Source: Terrilactibacillus tamarindi (GTDB lineage: Bacteria > Bacillota > Bacilli > Bacillales > Sporolactobacillaceae). Taken from it: a stretch of 64,000 bases of DNA. Below the pieces are notes generated by a model that ran no database searches, was not told the origin of the DNA, and was given only the letters and a program-made list of their open reading frames with translations. The translations under genes were made by a program, and so were the position numbers. The DNA is taken from positions 62,001 through 126,000 of the forward strand of contig NZ_WNHB01000005.1 in assembly GCF_009718825.1 (NCBI RefSeq). The letters run 5' to 3'. Shown one piece after another: positions 8,965-19,114 of this stretch. The first letter of the stretch is position 1. The number at the start of each line of letters is the position of its first letter.

Positions 8965-9002
8965 CTAAATCGACATCGTGTAAAAATTGAGGAGGAATCA
9001 TT

Positions 9003-10025
9003 ATGTTTAAATCAAAATTATCCGAATTATTAGATGGTCATAAATTAACGGAAGATGAAGCAATGTACATGATGGATCAAATTATGTCTGGTGAAGTTCT
9101 TCCAACTCAAATAGCCAGTTTTCTTTCTATTCTTCGCTTCCGTGGTGAAACGATTGAAGAAGTGACTGGTTTTGCACGTGCCATGCGGGCACATGCCAAA
9201 ACATTTTCTTATCATGACGAGGTCATGGATACATGCGGGACGGGGGGAGATAATGCCTCTACATTTAATATCTCCACTGCTGTGGCGATTGTCCTATCTT
9301 CCCTAGGAGTAAATATAGCCAAACATGGTAATCGGTCTTTTTCTTCAAAAAGCGGAAGCGCGGATGTTTTAGAAACACTCGGAATTTCAATTCAATCCAC
9401 TCCAGAAGAGGCCGTCCAAGCCCTTGATGATAAAAATATGTGTTTTCTTTTTGCACCACTATTTCATGCCTCTATGAAACATGCTGCAGGACCAAGAAAA
9501 GAACTAGGTTTTAGAACTGTCTTTAATATATTAGGTCCTTTAGCCAATCCTGCAAACAGTTCTAGACAGTTATTGGGTGTATTTAACTATGAATCCGCTT
9601 TGAAAATGGCCCATGCTCTCTCGCGTCTTGGGACAAAACGTGCTTTATTAGTCAATGGAGAAGATGGACTTGATGAAATATCCATTTGTGGAAGAACAAA
9701 TATGGTTCTCGTTGAAGGGGATAAAGTCAAAGAGTTTAAACTTCAACCCGAGGACGTTGGACTAGAACGTGGATCCTTTAATGACTTAAAAGTGTCAAAC
9801 AGCCAAGAAAGTGCGGCACTTATCGAAGCTATTTTTAAAGGTGAAGGAAATCAAAGTGCAACCGATATTGTATGCTTAAATGCAGGGGCAGGTTTATTTA
9901 CCTATGGTAAAGTATCAACCATTGAGGAAGGCGTTCACCAAGCACGAAAAGCCATCAATCAAGGAACTGCTCTCGAACAATTAGAAAAATTAAGAAGTCA
10001 TGTGGGGGTAGAACGTCTTGCTTGA
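9003..10025 (+). CDS. trpD: Anthranilate phosphoribosyltransferase
   Basis: Joins anthranilate and PRPP in tryptophan synthesis. The 340-residue length is normal, and the glycine-rich PRPP-binding signature DTCGTGGDNASTFNIST lies around residues 78-94. ATG 9003 follows AGGAGG at ideal spacing. It is the first biosynthetic gene of the operon because trpE, which makes its substrate anthranilate and precedes trpD in Bacillus, is absent. The stop overlaps the trpC start by eight bases, so translation is probably coupled. Confidence 0.97.
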   Translation: MFKSKLSELLDGHKLTEDEAMYMMDQIMSGEVLPTQIASFLSILRFRGETIEEVTGFARAMRAHAKTFSYHDEVMDTCGTGGDNASTFNISTAVAIVLSSLGVNIAKHGNRSFSSKSGSADVLETLGISIQSTPEEAVQALDDKNMCFLFAPLFHASMKHAAGPRKELGFRTVFNILGPLANPANSSRQLLGVFNYESALKMAHALSRLGTKRALLVNGEDGLDEISICGRTNMVLVEGDKVKEFKLQPEDVGLERGSFNDLKVSNSQESAALIEAIFKGEGNQSATDIVCLNAGAGLFTYGKVSTIEEGVHQARKAINQGTALEQLEKLRSHVGVERLA

Positions 10026-10779
10026 AAAAATTTTGGGAACGAAGAAAGAAGAATTAGCCCAATTTCAAATGACAGAATTGGATTACACCGAACGAAAACG
10101 ATATTCGTTTAAATACGCGTTAACACACCCTAATCATTCAATTGGATTAATTGCTGAAGTAAAAAAAGCATCACCATCCAAAGGCATATTTAGAGATACA
10201 ATTGACCCAGCAGCCATTGGCAAAGAATATGCTTTAGCAGGAGCAGATTGTATTTCAGTCCTAACGGATAAAACATATTTTCAAGGATCAATTGAAAATT
10301 TGGTGAAGGTACGTGAACAAGTTAAGATTCCTATCCTCAGAAAAGATTTCATTATTGATCATCGTCAAGTCGAAGAAAGTAATCGAATTGGAGCGGATGC
10401 CATTCTCCTTATTGCAGCTGCACTAGAGCCAAAAAAACTGCTAGATTTATATCTCTATGCAGAAGAATTAGGTCTCGAATCGCTTGTTGAAGTGCACAAC
10501 GAGGAAGAACTCGATCAAGTTCTGACGACTTTCAAACCTTCTGTTTTAGGAATTAATAACCGAAATCTGAAAACGTTTGAAACAACACTTGAAACAACGA
10601 AGAAATTAGTGAGTATGGTTCCAAAAGATCTCGTTTTAGTAAGTGAATCAGGTGTGCATACACATGAAAACATTGAGTTTCTAAAAGACCTCGGTGTTAA
10701 TGGTTGTCTCGTTGGTGAAGCATTAATTAGGGCTAAAACACCAACCGATGGAATCAATCAATTATTTGGGTTGGTTTAA
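10018..10779 (+). CDS. trpC: Indole-3-glycerol phosphate synthase
   Basis: Ring-closure enzyme of tryptophan synthesis, a TIM barrel of 253 residues. Family landmarks include LIAEVKKASPSKG (about residues 43-55, catalytic lysine), ILRKDFIID, and GINNRNLKTFE. The start is TTG at 10018, overlapping the trpD stop, with a GGGGGT ribosome binding site; the MLEKI beginning matches relatives. It is followed one base later by trpF. Confidence 0.96.
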   Translation: MLEKILGTKKEELAQFQMTELDYTERKRYSFKYALTHPNHSIGLIAEVKKASPSKGIFRDTIDPAAIGKEYALAGADCISVLTDKTYFQGSIENLVKVREQVKIPILRKDFIIDHRQVEESNRIGADAILLIAAALEPKKLLDLYLYAEELGLESLVEVHNEEELDQVLTTFKPSVLGINNRNLKTFETTLETTKKLVSMVPKDLVLVSESGVHTHENIEFLKDLGVNGCLVGEALIRAKTPTDGINQLFGLV

Positions 10780-10780
10780 T

Positions 10781-11422
10781 ATGATCATAAAGTTTTGTGG
10801 AAACCGTTCTTTTCAAGACTTACAATTATCATTAAATAGTCAAGCTACACATATTGGATTAATTTTTACTCAAAAAAGCAAACGATATGTTACACCTGAG
10901 CAAATTGCGGGTTGGATTCCCAAACTCGAAAATGTATCGTCAAAGACATGGGTCGGCGTATTTGTTAATCCATCCATGGCCGAAATCATGGCGGTTTTAG
11001 AAAAGGTTCCATTAGACGTCATTCAGTGTCATGGAACCGAAACACCTGACTTCTTATTAAAGGTCAAAGAGAATACCAACAAAAGAGTATGGAAAGTGAT
11101 TCATCATGCTCCAGATGCTTTAGATAAGATGCGCCAATACAAAGGGATAGCAGATGGTTATGTCATCGATAAAAAAACAGGAACATCTTGGGGTGGAACG
11201 GGCCTATCATTTGAATGGACCTATGTTCCGCTTTATCTCAAGGAAGCGAGGCATCAAAAGGTTCCTTGCATAATAGCTGGAGGCATTAATCCTAAAAATA
11301 TCGTTCAACTATTAGATTATGATCCGGATGGCATCGACTTAGCGTCAGGAATTGAAACATCGAATCAAAAAGATATAACCCTAATTCAACAAATTGAAGA
11401 GAAGGTGCTACAATCATGGTAG
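10781..11422 (+). CDS. trpF: Phosphoribosylanthranilate isomerase
   Basis: Amadori rearrangement step of tryptophan synthesis. The protein of 213 residues starts [10 protein letters not shown], with the active-site Cys in KFCG, and ends with the phosphate-binding [10 protein letters not shown] and [10 protein letters not shown] segments. ATG 10781 is chosen because it matches the family N-terminus; it lies one base after the trpC stop and is probably translated by coupling, as the local ribosome binding site is weak. The stop overlaps the trpB start. Confidence 0.94.
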   Translation: MIIKFCGNRSFQDLQLSLNSQATHIGLIFTQKSKRYVTPEQIAGWIPKLENVSSKTWVGVFVNPSMAEIMAVLEKVPLDVIQCHGTETPDFLLKVKENTNKRVWKVIHHAPDALDKMRQYKGIADGYVIDKKTGTSWGGTGLSFEWTYVPLYLKEARHQKVPCIIAGGINPKNIVQLLDYDPDGIDLASGIETSNQKDITLIQQIEEKVLQSW

Positions 11423-12639
11423 AACAAGAGACAACGAAACAGCCAATTCAAAAGGGACGATACGGTTCTTTTGGTGGAAGATACGTACCAGAAACCCTCA
11501 TGTTTGCTTGTGAGGAACTTGAAAAAGCCTACGAAGATGCTTCGAAAGATCAGGCGTTTCTTTCTGAGTACCATTCCTTGTTAAAAGAATATTCAGGTCG
11601 TCCAACACCGGTAACTTATCTAAAACGAGTAACAGAACAAGTGGGCGGGGCCAAAATCTATCTAAAACGTGAGGATCTTAATCATACGGGGGCTCACAAG
11701 ATAAACAATGCCATCGGACAAGCGCTGCTCGCTGTTCGTATGGGAAAGAATAAAGTCATTGCAGAAACTGGGGCAGGTCAACATGGCGTTGCTGTAGCTA
11801 CGGTAGCGGCTTATTTTGGTCTCTCTTGCAAAGTTTTTATGGGAGCCTTAGATGTTGAAAGACAAGCACTAAATGTGTTTCGTATGAGACTTTTAGGGGC
11901 AGAGGTTATCCCTGTAGAAAGTGGTAATAAAACATTAAAAGACGCTACAAATGAAGCTTTTAGGTATTGGGCGGCAAATGTTGAAGATACCTTCTATATC
12001 GTTGGCTCTGTTGTAGGACCTCACCCTTATCCAATGATGGTCAGAGATTTTCAACGGGTGATCGGTGATGAATCAAAATCGCAATTTATTGAAAAAACAG
12101 GCAAACTTCCTGATGCCATTGTTGCTTGTGTTGGCGGCGGAAGCAATGCAATGGGAATGTTCTATCCTTTCTTAGAGGATGATGTGGCTTTATTCGGTGC
12201 TGAAGCGGCAGGGAAGGGCATTGATACGGCGGAGCATGCGGCAACTTTAGCCAAAGGTACCGAAGGCGTCCTTCATGGTGCAAGAACCTATCTTATTCAA
12301 GATGAAAATGGTCAAATCATTGAACCTTATTCGATCTCAGCAGGGTTAGACTATCCAGGGATTGGACCGGAACATGCTCACTTATCAAAAAGTGGACGCG
12401 TGACCTATCGGGCTATAACAGATAAACAGGCGATGGAAGCACTTGGACTACTTTGCAAAAAAGAAGGGATCCTCCCCGCACTTGAGAGTGCTCATGCTTT
12501 TGCTTTAGCTGTTGAACAAGCAAAAACCATGGACCCTAGTCAAACCCTATTAGTCTGTCTTTCTGGTAGAGGCGATAAAGATGTTCATACAGTGATGCAC
12601 TATTTAGAGAAAGAAGGGACTATTCATGAATCGATTTAA
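11416..12639 (+). CDS. trpB: Tryptophan synthase beta chain
   Basis: PLP enzyme that condenses indole with serine. The 407 residues include the [14 protein letters not shown] start, the PLP lysine Lys95 within [10 protein letters not shown], the ETGAGQHG loop, and the phosphate-binding GGGSNAMG segment near residue 236. ATG 11416 overlaps the trpF stop and has AAGGTG upstream; the 3' end overlaps trpA by 14 bases. It forms an alpha2-beta2 complex with TrpA. Confidence 0.98.
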   Translation: MVEQETTKQPIQKGRYGSFGGRYVPETLMFACEELEKAYEDASKDQAFLSEYHSLLKEYSGRPTPVTYLKRVTEQVGGAKIYLKREDLNHTGAHKINNAIGQALLAVRMGKNKVIAETGAGQHGVAVATVAAYFGLSCKVFMGALDVERQALNVFRMRLLGAEVIPVESGNKTLKDATNEAFRYWAANVEDTFYIVGSVVGPHPYPMMVRDFQRVIGDESKSQFIEKTGKLPDAIVACVGGGSNAMGMFYPFLEDDVALFGAEAAGKGIDTAEHAATLAKGTEGVLHGARTYLIQDENGQIIEPYSISAGLDYPGIGPEHAHLSKSGRVTYRAITDKQAMEALGLLCKKEGILPALESAHAFALAVEQAKTMDPSQTLLVCLSGRGDKDVHTVMHYLEKEGTIHESI

Positions 12640-13447
12640 TCAGTATTTGAGGCCGAATCAAGGTTCTCTTTTTATCCCTTTTATTACAGCGGGTGATCCT
12701 TCTGAGAATGCCACCGTTGATATAGCTCTTATGATGCAAAAAATGGGTGCATCGGCACTGGAACTGGGTATCCCCTTCTCAGACCCTGCAGCTGATGGTC
12801 CTGTCATTCAAAAAGCATCCTTGCGGGCCCTTAAACAAGGGATGACATTGAAAAAAGCGATGTTTTTGGCTAAAAAAATGAGAGAAAAGGGTTTGAAAAT
12901 CCCCATTATCATATTTACTTACTATAATGTTCTGTTACAATTAGGGGAAGAACGGTTTATGAAATTAGCCCATGAATGTGATATAGATGGCTTACTTGTT
13001 CCTGATTTGCCATTTGAAGAAAGTGGTGATTTAAGACGTTTATGTACGAAGGAAAACATACCACTTATACAATTAGTAGCCCCAACAACTTCTGATAAAC
13101 GTTTAAAACAGATTGTTGATCAGGCTCAAGGGTTCATTTATTGTGTATCTTCTCTTGGTGTTACAGGGGTACGTCAAACTTTCCATCCAGATGTTTTTCC
13201 TTTTCTGAAACGAGTACGTGAGCTATCACCGATTCCTATTGCCGTTGGCTTTGGCGTTTCTACATTTAAACATGTTGAAGCTCTTCAAGATCATTGTGAT
13301 GGTGTGATCGTCGGAAGTGCCATTGTTCGTGAAATTGAAAAGCATATAGATGAATTAAAGGATGACCAAAAACGCAAGGAAGCTTTAGATGATATGTATC
13401 ATCTACTTCTCAAACAACTATTTAACAAAGATACAGCTGTTATTTGA
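12626..13447 (+). CDS. trpA: Tryptophan synthase alpha chain
   Basis: Cleaves indole-3-glycerol phosphate and channels indole to TrpB. The 273-residue TIM barrel has the catalytic acids Glu46 and Asp57 in [15 protein letters not shown] and the phosphate-binding GFGVST segment. ATG 12626 overlaps the trpB end. In B. subtilis hisC follows; here a long palindrome follows and then tyrA. Confidence 0.97.
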   Translation: MNRFNQYLRPNQGSLFIPFITAGDPSENATVDIALMMQKMGASALELGIPFSDPAADGPVIQKASLRALKQGMTLKKAMFLAKKMREKGLKIPIIIFTYYNVLLQLGEERFMKLAHECDIDGLLVPDLPFEESGDLRRLCTKENIPLIQLVAPTTSDKRLKQIVDQAQGFIYCVSSLGVTGVRQTFHPDVFPFLKRVRELSPIPIAVGFGVSTFKHVEALQDHCDGVIVGSAIVREIEKHIDELKDDQKRKEALDDMYHLLLKQLFNKDTAVI

Positions 13448-13451
13448 ATTT

Positions 13452-13499
13452 TTGGCAAATACACATCACATAACATAGTGTGATGTGTATTGTTGCCAA
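13452..13499 (+). terminator. Long near-perfect palindrome after trpA
   Basis: TTGGCAA (13452-13458) pairs with TTGCCAA (13493-13499), and the inner ATACACATCACA pairs with TGTGATGTGTAT, with a small bulge and an 8-base loop. No T-run follows, so it may act as an mRNA-stabilising or partial termination structure rather than a simple terminator. Confidence 0.6.
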
Positions 13500-13567
13500 T
13501 CAAGACCTTGTTATTTTAAAAATCATATCTTACATAATCAACTAAAACTATAAGGATACAGAATACT

Positions 13568-14677
13568 ATGTCAACTATGAAGAAAACAGTCTTAATAGCA
13601 GGACTCGGTCTAATTGGTGGATCGATTGCCCAAGCCATACGATCTGCACATCAGGTACATATCATTGGATTCGATAAAAATCTAGGAGCATGTGATGAAG
13701 CATTGAAACTGGGAATTGTTGATGAAGCTTCAGACTCTTTGGAAAAAAGTGCTATGAAAGCGGATCTCATCGTCCTTGCTGCTCCAGTTAAAGGCATTCT
13801 AGCCCTTATCCATGAACTTAGTCATCTTGAGTTGAAAGAAAATGTTTTAATCACCGATGTTGGCAGTACAAAACGAAAAATTATGGAATTGGCTAAGAAG
13901 AAATTGAAAGGTAAAGCCGTATTTATTGGTGGACACCCTATGGCAGGCTCGCATAAATCAGGGGTTGGTGCGTCCAGACCTTATTTATTTGAGAATGCGT
14001 ATTATTTTATCGTGGAAGATACGGATAGAAAAAAAGCCGGAAGCCCGCAATTAATGGAATGGCTAAAAGGGACCAAAGCAAAGTTTATCTGTTTCTCTGC
14101 AAATGAGCATGATAGAGCCGTTGGTATTATCAGTCATTTCCCTCATGTTATTGCCTCTGCATTAGTCAATCACTTAAAGGACTTTTCCGAGCAAGGGATG
14201 AATTTGAGAGCATATGCAGCGGGAGGATTCCGAGATATCACTCGAATTGCTTCATCGGATCCCACCATGTGGCGAGATATTGTTTCAGATAATCGGGATG
14301 TCATACTAGACCTTCTAGATCGGTGGCAACAAGACATGTCAGAAATTAGACAAATGCTTATTAATAATGATACTACAGCCATCAATGCATTTTTCCTTGA
14401 CGCAAAACACTATCGAGATGGTTTTCCGGTTAAGCAAAAAGGAGCCATAATCTCTGATTATGATTTGTATGTCGATGTTCCTGATGAGCCTTACACGATC
14501 TCGAAAGTATCAGGATTAATCGGTGAAGCGGGCATAAATTTGACAAATTTGAACATCATTGAAGGAAGAGAAAATATTCAAGGTATCATGCGCCTCTCCT
14601 TCGAATCAGAGCAGCATCGTGAGAAAGCGATGACCATTTTGAAAAAAAATAATTACACAACATACTTAAATGATTAG
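13568..14677 (+). CDS. tyrA: Prephenate dehydrogenase
   Basis: NAD-dependent oxidative decarboxylation of prephenate for tyrosine. The 369 residues begin with a Rossmann motif (GLGLIGGS, about residues 13-20) and contain [12 protein letters not shown], the substrate-binding region. A C-terminal ACT domain (from about residue 300, [20 protein letters not shown]) suggests feedback control by an aromatic amino acid. ATG 13568 has AAGGAT upstream. It is followed eight bases later by aroA, the tyrA-aroE pair of Bacillus. Confidence 0.95.
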   Translation: MSTMKKTVLIAGLGLIGGSIAQAIRSAHQVHIIGFDKNLGACDEALKLGIVDEASDSLEKSAMKADLIVLAAPVKGILALIHELSHLELKENVLITDVGSTKRKIMELAKKKLKGKAVFIGGHPMAGSHKSGVGASRPYLFENAYYFIVEDTDRKKAGSPQLMEWLKGTKAKFICFSANEHDRAVGIISHFPHVIASALVNHLKDFSEQGMNLRAYAAGGFRDITRIASSDPTMWRDIVSDNRDVILDLLDRWQQDMSEIRQMLINNDTTAINAFFLDAKHYRDGFPVKQKGAIISDYDLYVDVPDEPYTISKVSGLIGEAGINLTNLNIIEGRENIQGIMRLSFESEQHREKAMTILKKNNYTTYLND

Positions 14678-14685
14678 GTGATATT

Positions 14686-15981
14686 ATGGTGGATATAAGT
14701 TTTTTTGGTAATCACAAAGCTTTAAAAGGAACACTAACCGTTCCTGGGGATAAATCAATTTCTCATAGATCGCTTATTTTTGGCGCTATTGCAAACGGAA
14801 CGACCGTCATAAAAGGTTTATTAAGAGGAGATGATTGTCTTCATACCTTAGCTTGTTTTAAACAGCTCGGTGTAGACATTCAAGATGATGGTGATACCAT
14901 TACGATCCATGGAAATGGATTAGATGGATTAAACGAATCTGAACGTATCTTAGACGTAGGTAATTCGGGAACGACGATTCGTTTATTAATGGGTCTCTTG
15001 TCAGCAAGACCTTTTTATAGTGTTTTTATTGGTGATGACTCAATCCATCGACGTCCGATGGATCGAATAATTAAACCGTTAGAGCAAATGGGCGGGCAAC
15101 TCCATGGACGAAAAAATAATCGATATGTCCCTATCACGGTAGTTGGACAACCTTTAAAGCCTACAGAATACACTTTACCTGTTGCGAGTGCCCAGATTAA
15201 AAGTGCGATCATTCTGGCTGCGTTACAGACTAAAGGGGTAACTAAACTCACTGAGCCTGCAAAATCACGGGATCATACGGAAAGAATGTTGAAAGCATTT
15301 GGGGGCCATATTGAGATAGAAGGGACAACATATTTGGTTGAAGGTCCTCAAAACTTGACTGGCACCACCATTCAAGTACCTGGTGATATTTCATCAGCTG
15401 CGTTCTTTATTGTGGGGGGTCTCATTACACCAGGAAGCGAGTTAACGATCCAATCAGTCGGTGTGAATCCTACAAGAATTGGACTCTTAAAAGTATTAGA
15501 AGCTATGGGAGCGGACGTTACCCTTTCGAACGAGCGGGAGTGGAATAATGAGCCCGTCGCGGATATTATTGTTCGTTACTCTAAATTAAAAGGAACAACG
15601 ATCAGTGGCGACTTAATACCACAATTAATCGATGAAATCCCAATTATTGCTTTACTAGCGACACAGGCAGATGGAGAAACCGTGATCAAAGATGCCGAAG
15701 AATTAAAAGTAAAAGAAACGAATCGAATTGATACAACCGTAGATGAATTAAGTAAACTAGGTGCAGACATTCGAGGGACAGATGATGGGATGACGATACA
15801 TGGACACCCTGGTAAACCTTTAAAAGGTGGACATGTTCACAGTTACGGTGATCATCGGATTGGGATGATGTTGGCTATAGCAGGTCAGTTATCTACAGAA
15901 CCCGTCATTGTCGAAGAAGCTGAAGCGATCTCTGTTTCTTTTCCTTCATTTGAAACCAAATTAAAGCAAAGTCAAAGTTAG
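14686..15981 (+). CDS. aroA: 3-phosphoshikimate 1-carboxyvinyltransferase (EPSP synthase)
   Basis: Adds enolpyruvate to shikimate 3-phosphate, the sixth shikimate pathway step; called aroE in B. subtilis. The 431 residues show GDKSISHRS near residues 22-30, the signature [15 protein letters not shown] near residues 88-102, and [14 protein letters not shown] 14686 follows TAGGTG. It is the last gene of the aromatic cluster and is followed by a good terminator. Confidence 0.97.
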   Translation: MVDISFFGNHKALKGTLTVPGDKSISHRSLIFGAIANGTTVIKGLLRGDDCLHTLACFKQLGVDIQDDGDTITIHGNGLDGLNESERILDVGNSGTTIRLLMGLLSARPFYSVFIGDDSIHRRPMDRIIKPLEQMGGQLHGRKNNRYVPITVVGQPLKPTEYTLPVASAQIKSAIILAALQTKGVTKLTEPAKSRDHTERMLKAFGGHIEIEGTTYLVEGPQNLTGTTIQVPGDISSAAFFIVGGLITPGSELTIQSVGVNPTRIGLLKVLEAMGADVTLSNEREWNNEPVADIIVRYSKLKGTTISGDLIPQLIDEIPIIALLATQADGETVIKDAEELKVKETNRIDTTVDELSKLGADIRGTDDGMTIHGHPGKPLKGGHVHSYGDHRIGMMLAIAGQLSTEPVIVEEAEAISVSFPSFETKLKQSQS

Positions 15982-15999
15982 ACCTTACGAATAACAGAT

Positions 16000-16035
16000 A
16001 GAACCCCGCATTTTAAAGCCGGGTTCTATTTTTTA
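16000..16035 (+). terminator. Rho-independent terminator after aroA
   Basis: AGAACCC and GGGTTCT arms, extended by an inner GC pair, are followed by ATTTTTT. Confidence 0.88.
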
Positions 16036-16332
16036 TGAACCAAATCAGACACTCGTGACTTCAGTCGCAAGGGGTTCAATAGAAAGTGTGATAGCTTGAA
16101 GTCAATCCCATATTTCATTATGATGTAAGATAGGCTCAAAAAATAGAGTTGTTCTTCTAATAATAAGTCAATAACTATTTCTATACATGTTGGTTAGAAT
16201 TTATATAAGTAAAATTTATGCTTTTTTCGTAAACATGGTTGTTTTTGGAAGGGCTTTAGCCTTGTCTACTAGTCAAAAACAACTAGCCACAATTCCTTAG
16301 TAAAAAGCCTTAATATAAAAGGAGAGAAGAAA
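16036..16332. other. Intergenic region with a stem-loop upstream of ypiA
   Basis: About 300 bases without a gene. GTTGTTTTTG (16238-16247) and CAAAAACAAC (16274-16283) are perfect ten-base arms around a GC-richer interior (AGGGCTTTAGCCT) that can form its own small hairpin. There is no T-run after it. The ypiA ribosome binding site (AAAGGAGAG) is at the right end. Confidence 0.5.
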
Positions 16333-17583
16333 ATGGATGACATACAACTAGCCATGAATATGATCGATACGGGTCAAACGGAGGATGGACTTTCTTTGCT
16401 TAAAGATTGTCTAAAGAAAGCAGATGACACTACAGCCTTTCAAATAGCCAATATTTATCAGGACTACGGACTAATTGATAACGCAGAGACAGTTTATGAA
16501 CGATTGTTAAAAAGGTATCCGAATGATAGTACCATTCTCCTGCAAATGGCTGAACTTCATATTGATAAAGATGAGGAGGGAAAAGCGATTGAGGCACTGA
16601 CAAAAATTCATAAATTAGATGAAAATTATTTAAGTGCCCAACTACTACTTGCCGACCTATATCAATTGGAAGGCTTAGATGAAGTAGCCGAGCAAAAATT
16701 ATTATCTGCACATAAAATGGCCCCGAGTGAAGCGGTTATTAGTTTTGCTTTGGGTGAATTTTATATGTCGATTGGAGAGCCTAAAAAGGCTATTGACTAT
16801 TACAAACAAGTCCTAAATGCGGAATCCCTCTCTCATGAAAACATTTCATTAAAATTGGCAGAAGCCTTGAGTTTAGCCGGGGATTTTGAACAAGCCATGA
16901 TATATTATCAGAAAGGTTTAGAGAACGATAAGAATCTCGATGGTTTATTTGGCTATGCCGTGACGGCATCACAACTACATAAATATCAAACCGTCGTAAC
17001 GGCACTAGAGGAATTGCGTAAGCTTGATCCGCAATACAGCACACTGTACCCTTTATTGGCGAAAGCCTATGATCATGAGGGGGCTCTAGAAGAAGCTCTT
17101 AAAGTTCTTGAAGATGGATTAAAACAAGATGAGTTTAATGAACGGCTATACGCCGAGGCAGGAGATTTCGCAGCGAAGTTGCATGATTGGATTAAAGCGG
17201 ATGCCTATTATAAAAAAGCTTATCGATTGAATCCGGAAAGCACAGAGATTCTCATTAAATATATCGAAATAAAAGTTGAACTAGAAGAGTTTGAAGATAT
17301 TATCGATATCCTAGAAGAGAATAAACAAGATGATCCGATGTTGACTTGGTACTTAGCTACAGCTTATATGAAATGTGACCGGTTAGAGGAAGCAAAGGCA
17401 TGTTACAAAATATGCTATGAACACTTTTCACAGAATGCCGAATTTCTTAATGAATACGGTGAAGTGATGTGGGAATTAGGCGATCGTCAACATGCTTTAA
17501 CCTACCTAGAGAAAGCTTTACAATACGATCCAGAAAATCAAAATTTGCAATCATTTGTCGAACGAATTAAAGAGGATTTTTAA
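16333..17583 (+). CDS. ypiA: TPR repeat protein YpiA
   Basis: A 416-residue, acidic, soluble protein built almost entirely of tetratricopeptide repeats, the helix pairs that mediate protein-protein contacts. Repeats are visible through most of the length, for example IANIYQDYGLIDNAETVYER and the final YLEKALQYDPENQ. Length and position after aroA and before ypiB match YpiA of B. subtilis. The molecular role is not established. The start ATG follows AAAGGAGAG. Confidence 0.88.
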   Translation: MDDIQLAMNMIDTGQTEDGLSLLKDCLKKADDTTAFQIANIYQDYGLIDNAETVYERLLKRYPNDSTILLQMAELHIDKDEEGKAIEALTKIHKLDENYLSAQLLLADLYQLEGLDEVAEQKLLSAHKMAPSEAVISFALGEFYMSIGEPKKAIDYYKQVLNAESLSHENISLKLAEALSLAGDFEQAMIYYQKGLENDKNLDGLFGYAVTASQLHKYQTVVTALEELRKLDPQYSTLYPLLAKAYDHEGALEEALKVLEDGLKQDEFNERLYAEAGDFAAKLHDWIKADAYYKKAYRLNPESTEILIKYIEIKVELEEFEDIIDILEENKQDDPMLTWYLATAYMKCDRLEEAKACYKICYEHFSQNAEFLNEYGEVMWELGDRQHALTYLEKALQYDPENQNLQSFVERIKEDF

Positions 17584-17604
17584 TTGTTTGTCGTGAAATA
17601 ATAG

Positions 17605-18246
<642 letters not shown>

Positions 18247-18282
18247 TCATATATTTCATGTGCTTTTTAGAAAGGGATCAGA

Positions 18283-18897
18283 ATGACATTACTTTACTAC
18301 CTCATGAAACAGAAATTTTTTCTTATTATATTACTGATAATAAATGGTTTAGGAACCGTTTATGGCTTTTGGTGGTATAAATTTCAATTAGATGATACAC
18401 CCTTTAAATATCTGATCTTTGTACCTGATAGTCCGATGGCTACTCTCTTTTTCTGCATTGCCATCGTTTTTATTCTATTTCACCGGCGTTCGCTTATATT
18501 TGAAGGATTAGCGATGGTTAGCTTAGTCAAGTATGGGTTATGGGCTGTCGGTATGAATGCGGTAAGTGCTCACTTTGGTTATCCCATCCAATCGACAGAA
18601 ATCATGCTGATTATCTCACATGCTTTTATGGCTATAGAAGGGATGCTATACACTAAGTTTTTTAATTTTAAAGGATGGCAATTTGCTTTGGCTGCACTTT
18701 GGCTATTTCATAATGACTTTATTGATTACATATTTGGTATGGCTCCTTGGTACCCTTATCTCAAGGAAAATATGAAGATCATAGGCTATAGTACGTTTTG
18801 GTTAAGTGTTATTAGCCTGATCTGTATCTATATGTTAACAAAGCGTCCGGTTAAATATTCAATCGATTTCAAACAAGAAAGAGATAGTTTAAAATAA
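18283..18897 (+). CDS. ypjA: DUF1405 membrane protein YpjA
   Basis: Integral membrane protein of 204 residues with about six hydrophobic segments (FFLIILLIINGLGTVYGF near the start, TLFFCIAIVFILF, TFWLSVISLICIYML near the end). It corresponds to YpjA (DUF1405) of B. subtilis, where it lies just after qcrC. Function is unknown. ATG 18283 has AAAGGGAT upstream. Here it directly follows ypiB, showing that the ypiF-qcrABC block is absent. Confidence 0.82.
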   Translation: MTLLYYLMKQKFFLIILLIINGLGTVYGFWWYKFQLDDTPFKYLIFVPDSPMATLFFCIAIVFILFHRRSLIFEGLAMVSLVKYGLWAVGMNAVSAHFGYPIQSTEIMLIISHAFMAIEGMLYTKFFNFKGWQFALAALWLFHNDFIDYIFGMAPWYPYLKENMKIIGYSTFWLSVISLICIYMLTKRPVKYSIDFKQERDSLK

Positions 18898-18920
18898 AAA
18901 TTTCCTCATTAACCTATAAA

Positions 18921-18960
18921 AAATGGCCATTTTTTGAAAAAATCAAGAATGGCTTTTTTT
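18921..18960 (+). terminator. Rho-independent terminator after ypjA
   Basis: GCCATT (18926-18931) pairs with AATGGC (18948-18953), with extra A-T pairs inside, followed by seven T. Confidence 0.75.
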
Positions 18961-19114
18961 GATGTATTCACTTGATCAATTGCAGGCTCTGTTTAAATTA
19001 TGTCAGTTAGAGATGGAATGATCAAGCGATTATCGAAAGGACAGATCATCAATATTACAGTCTATTCTTGTCCCTTTAGCCATATACTTCTCATAAGAGG
19101 AGGGACACGGGAAT

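Noticed and set aside
8393-9002. Possible T-box riboswitch upstream of trpD
   Set aside because: No T-box sequence (AGGGTGGNACCGCG type) or specifier loop could be found; the CCACCGATGGCG stretch near 8916 only superficially resembles it. The TRAP triplets explain the leader better.
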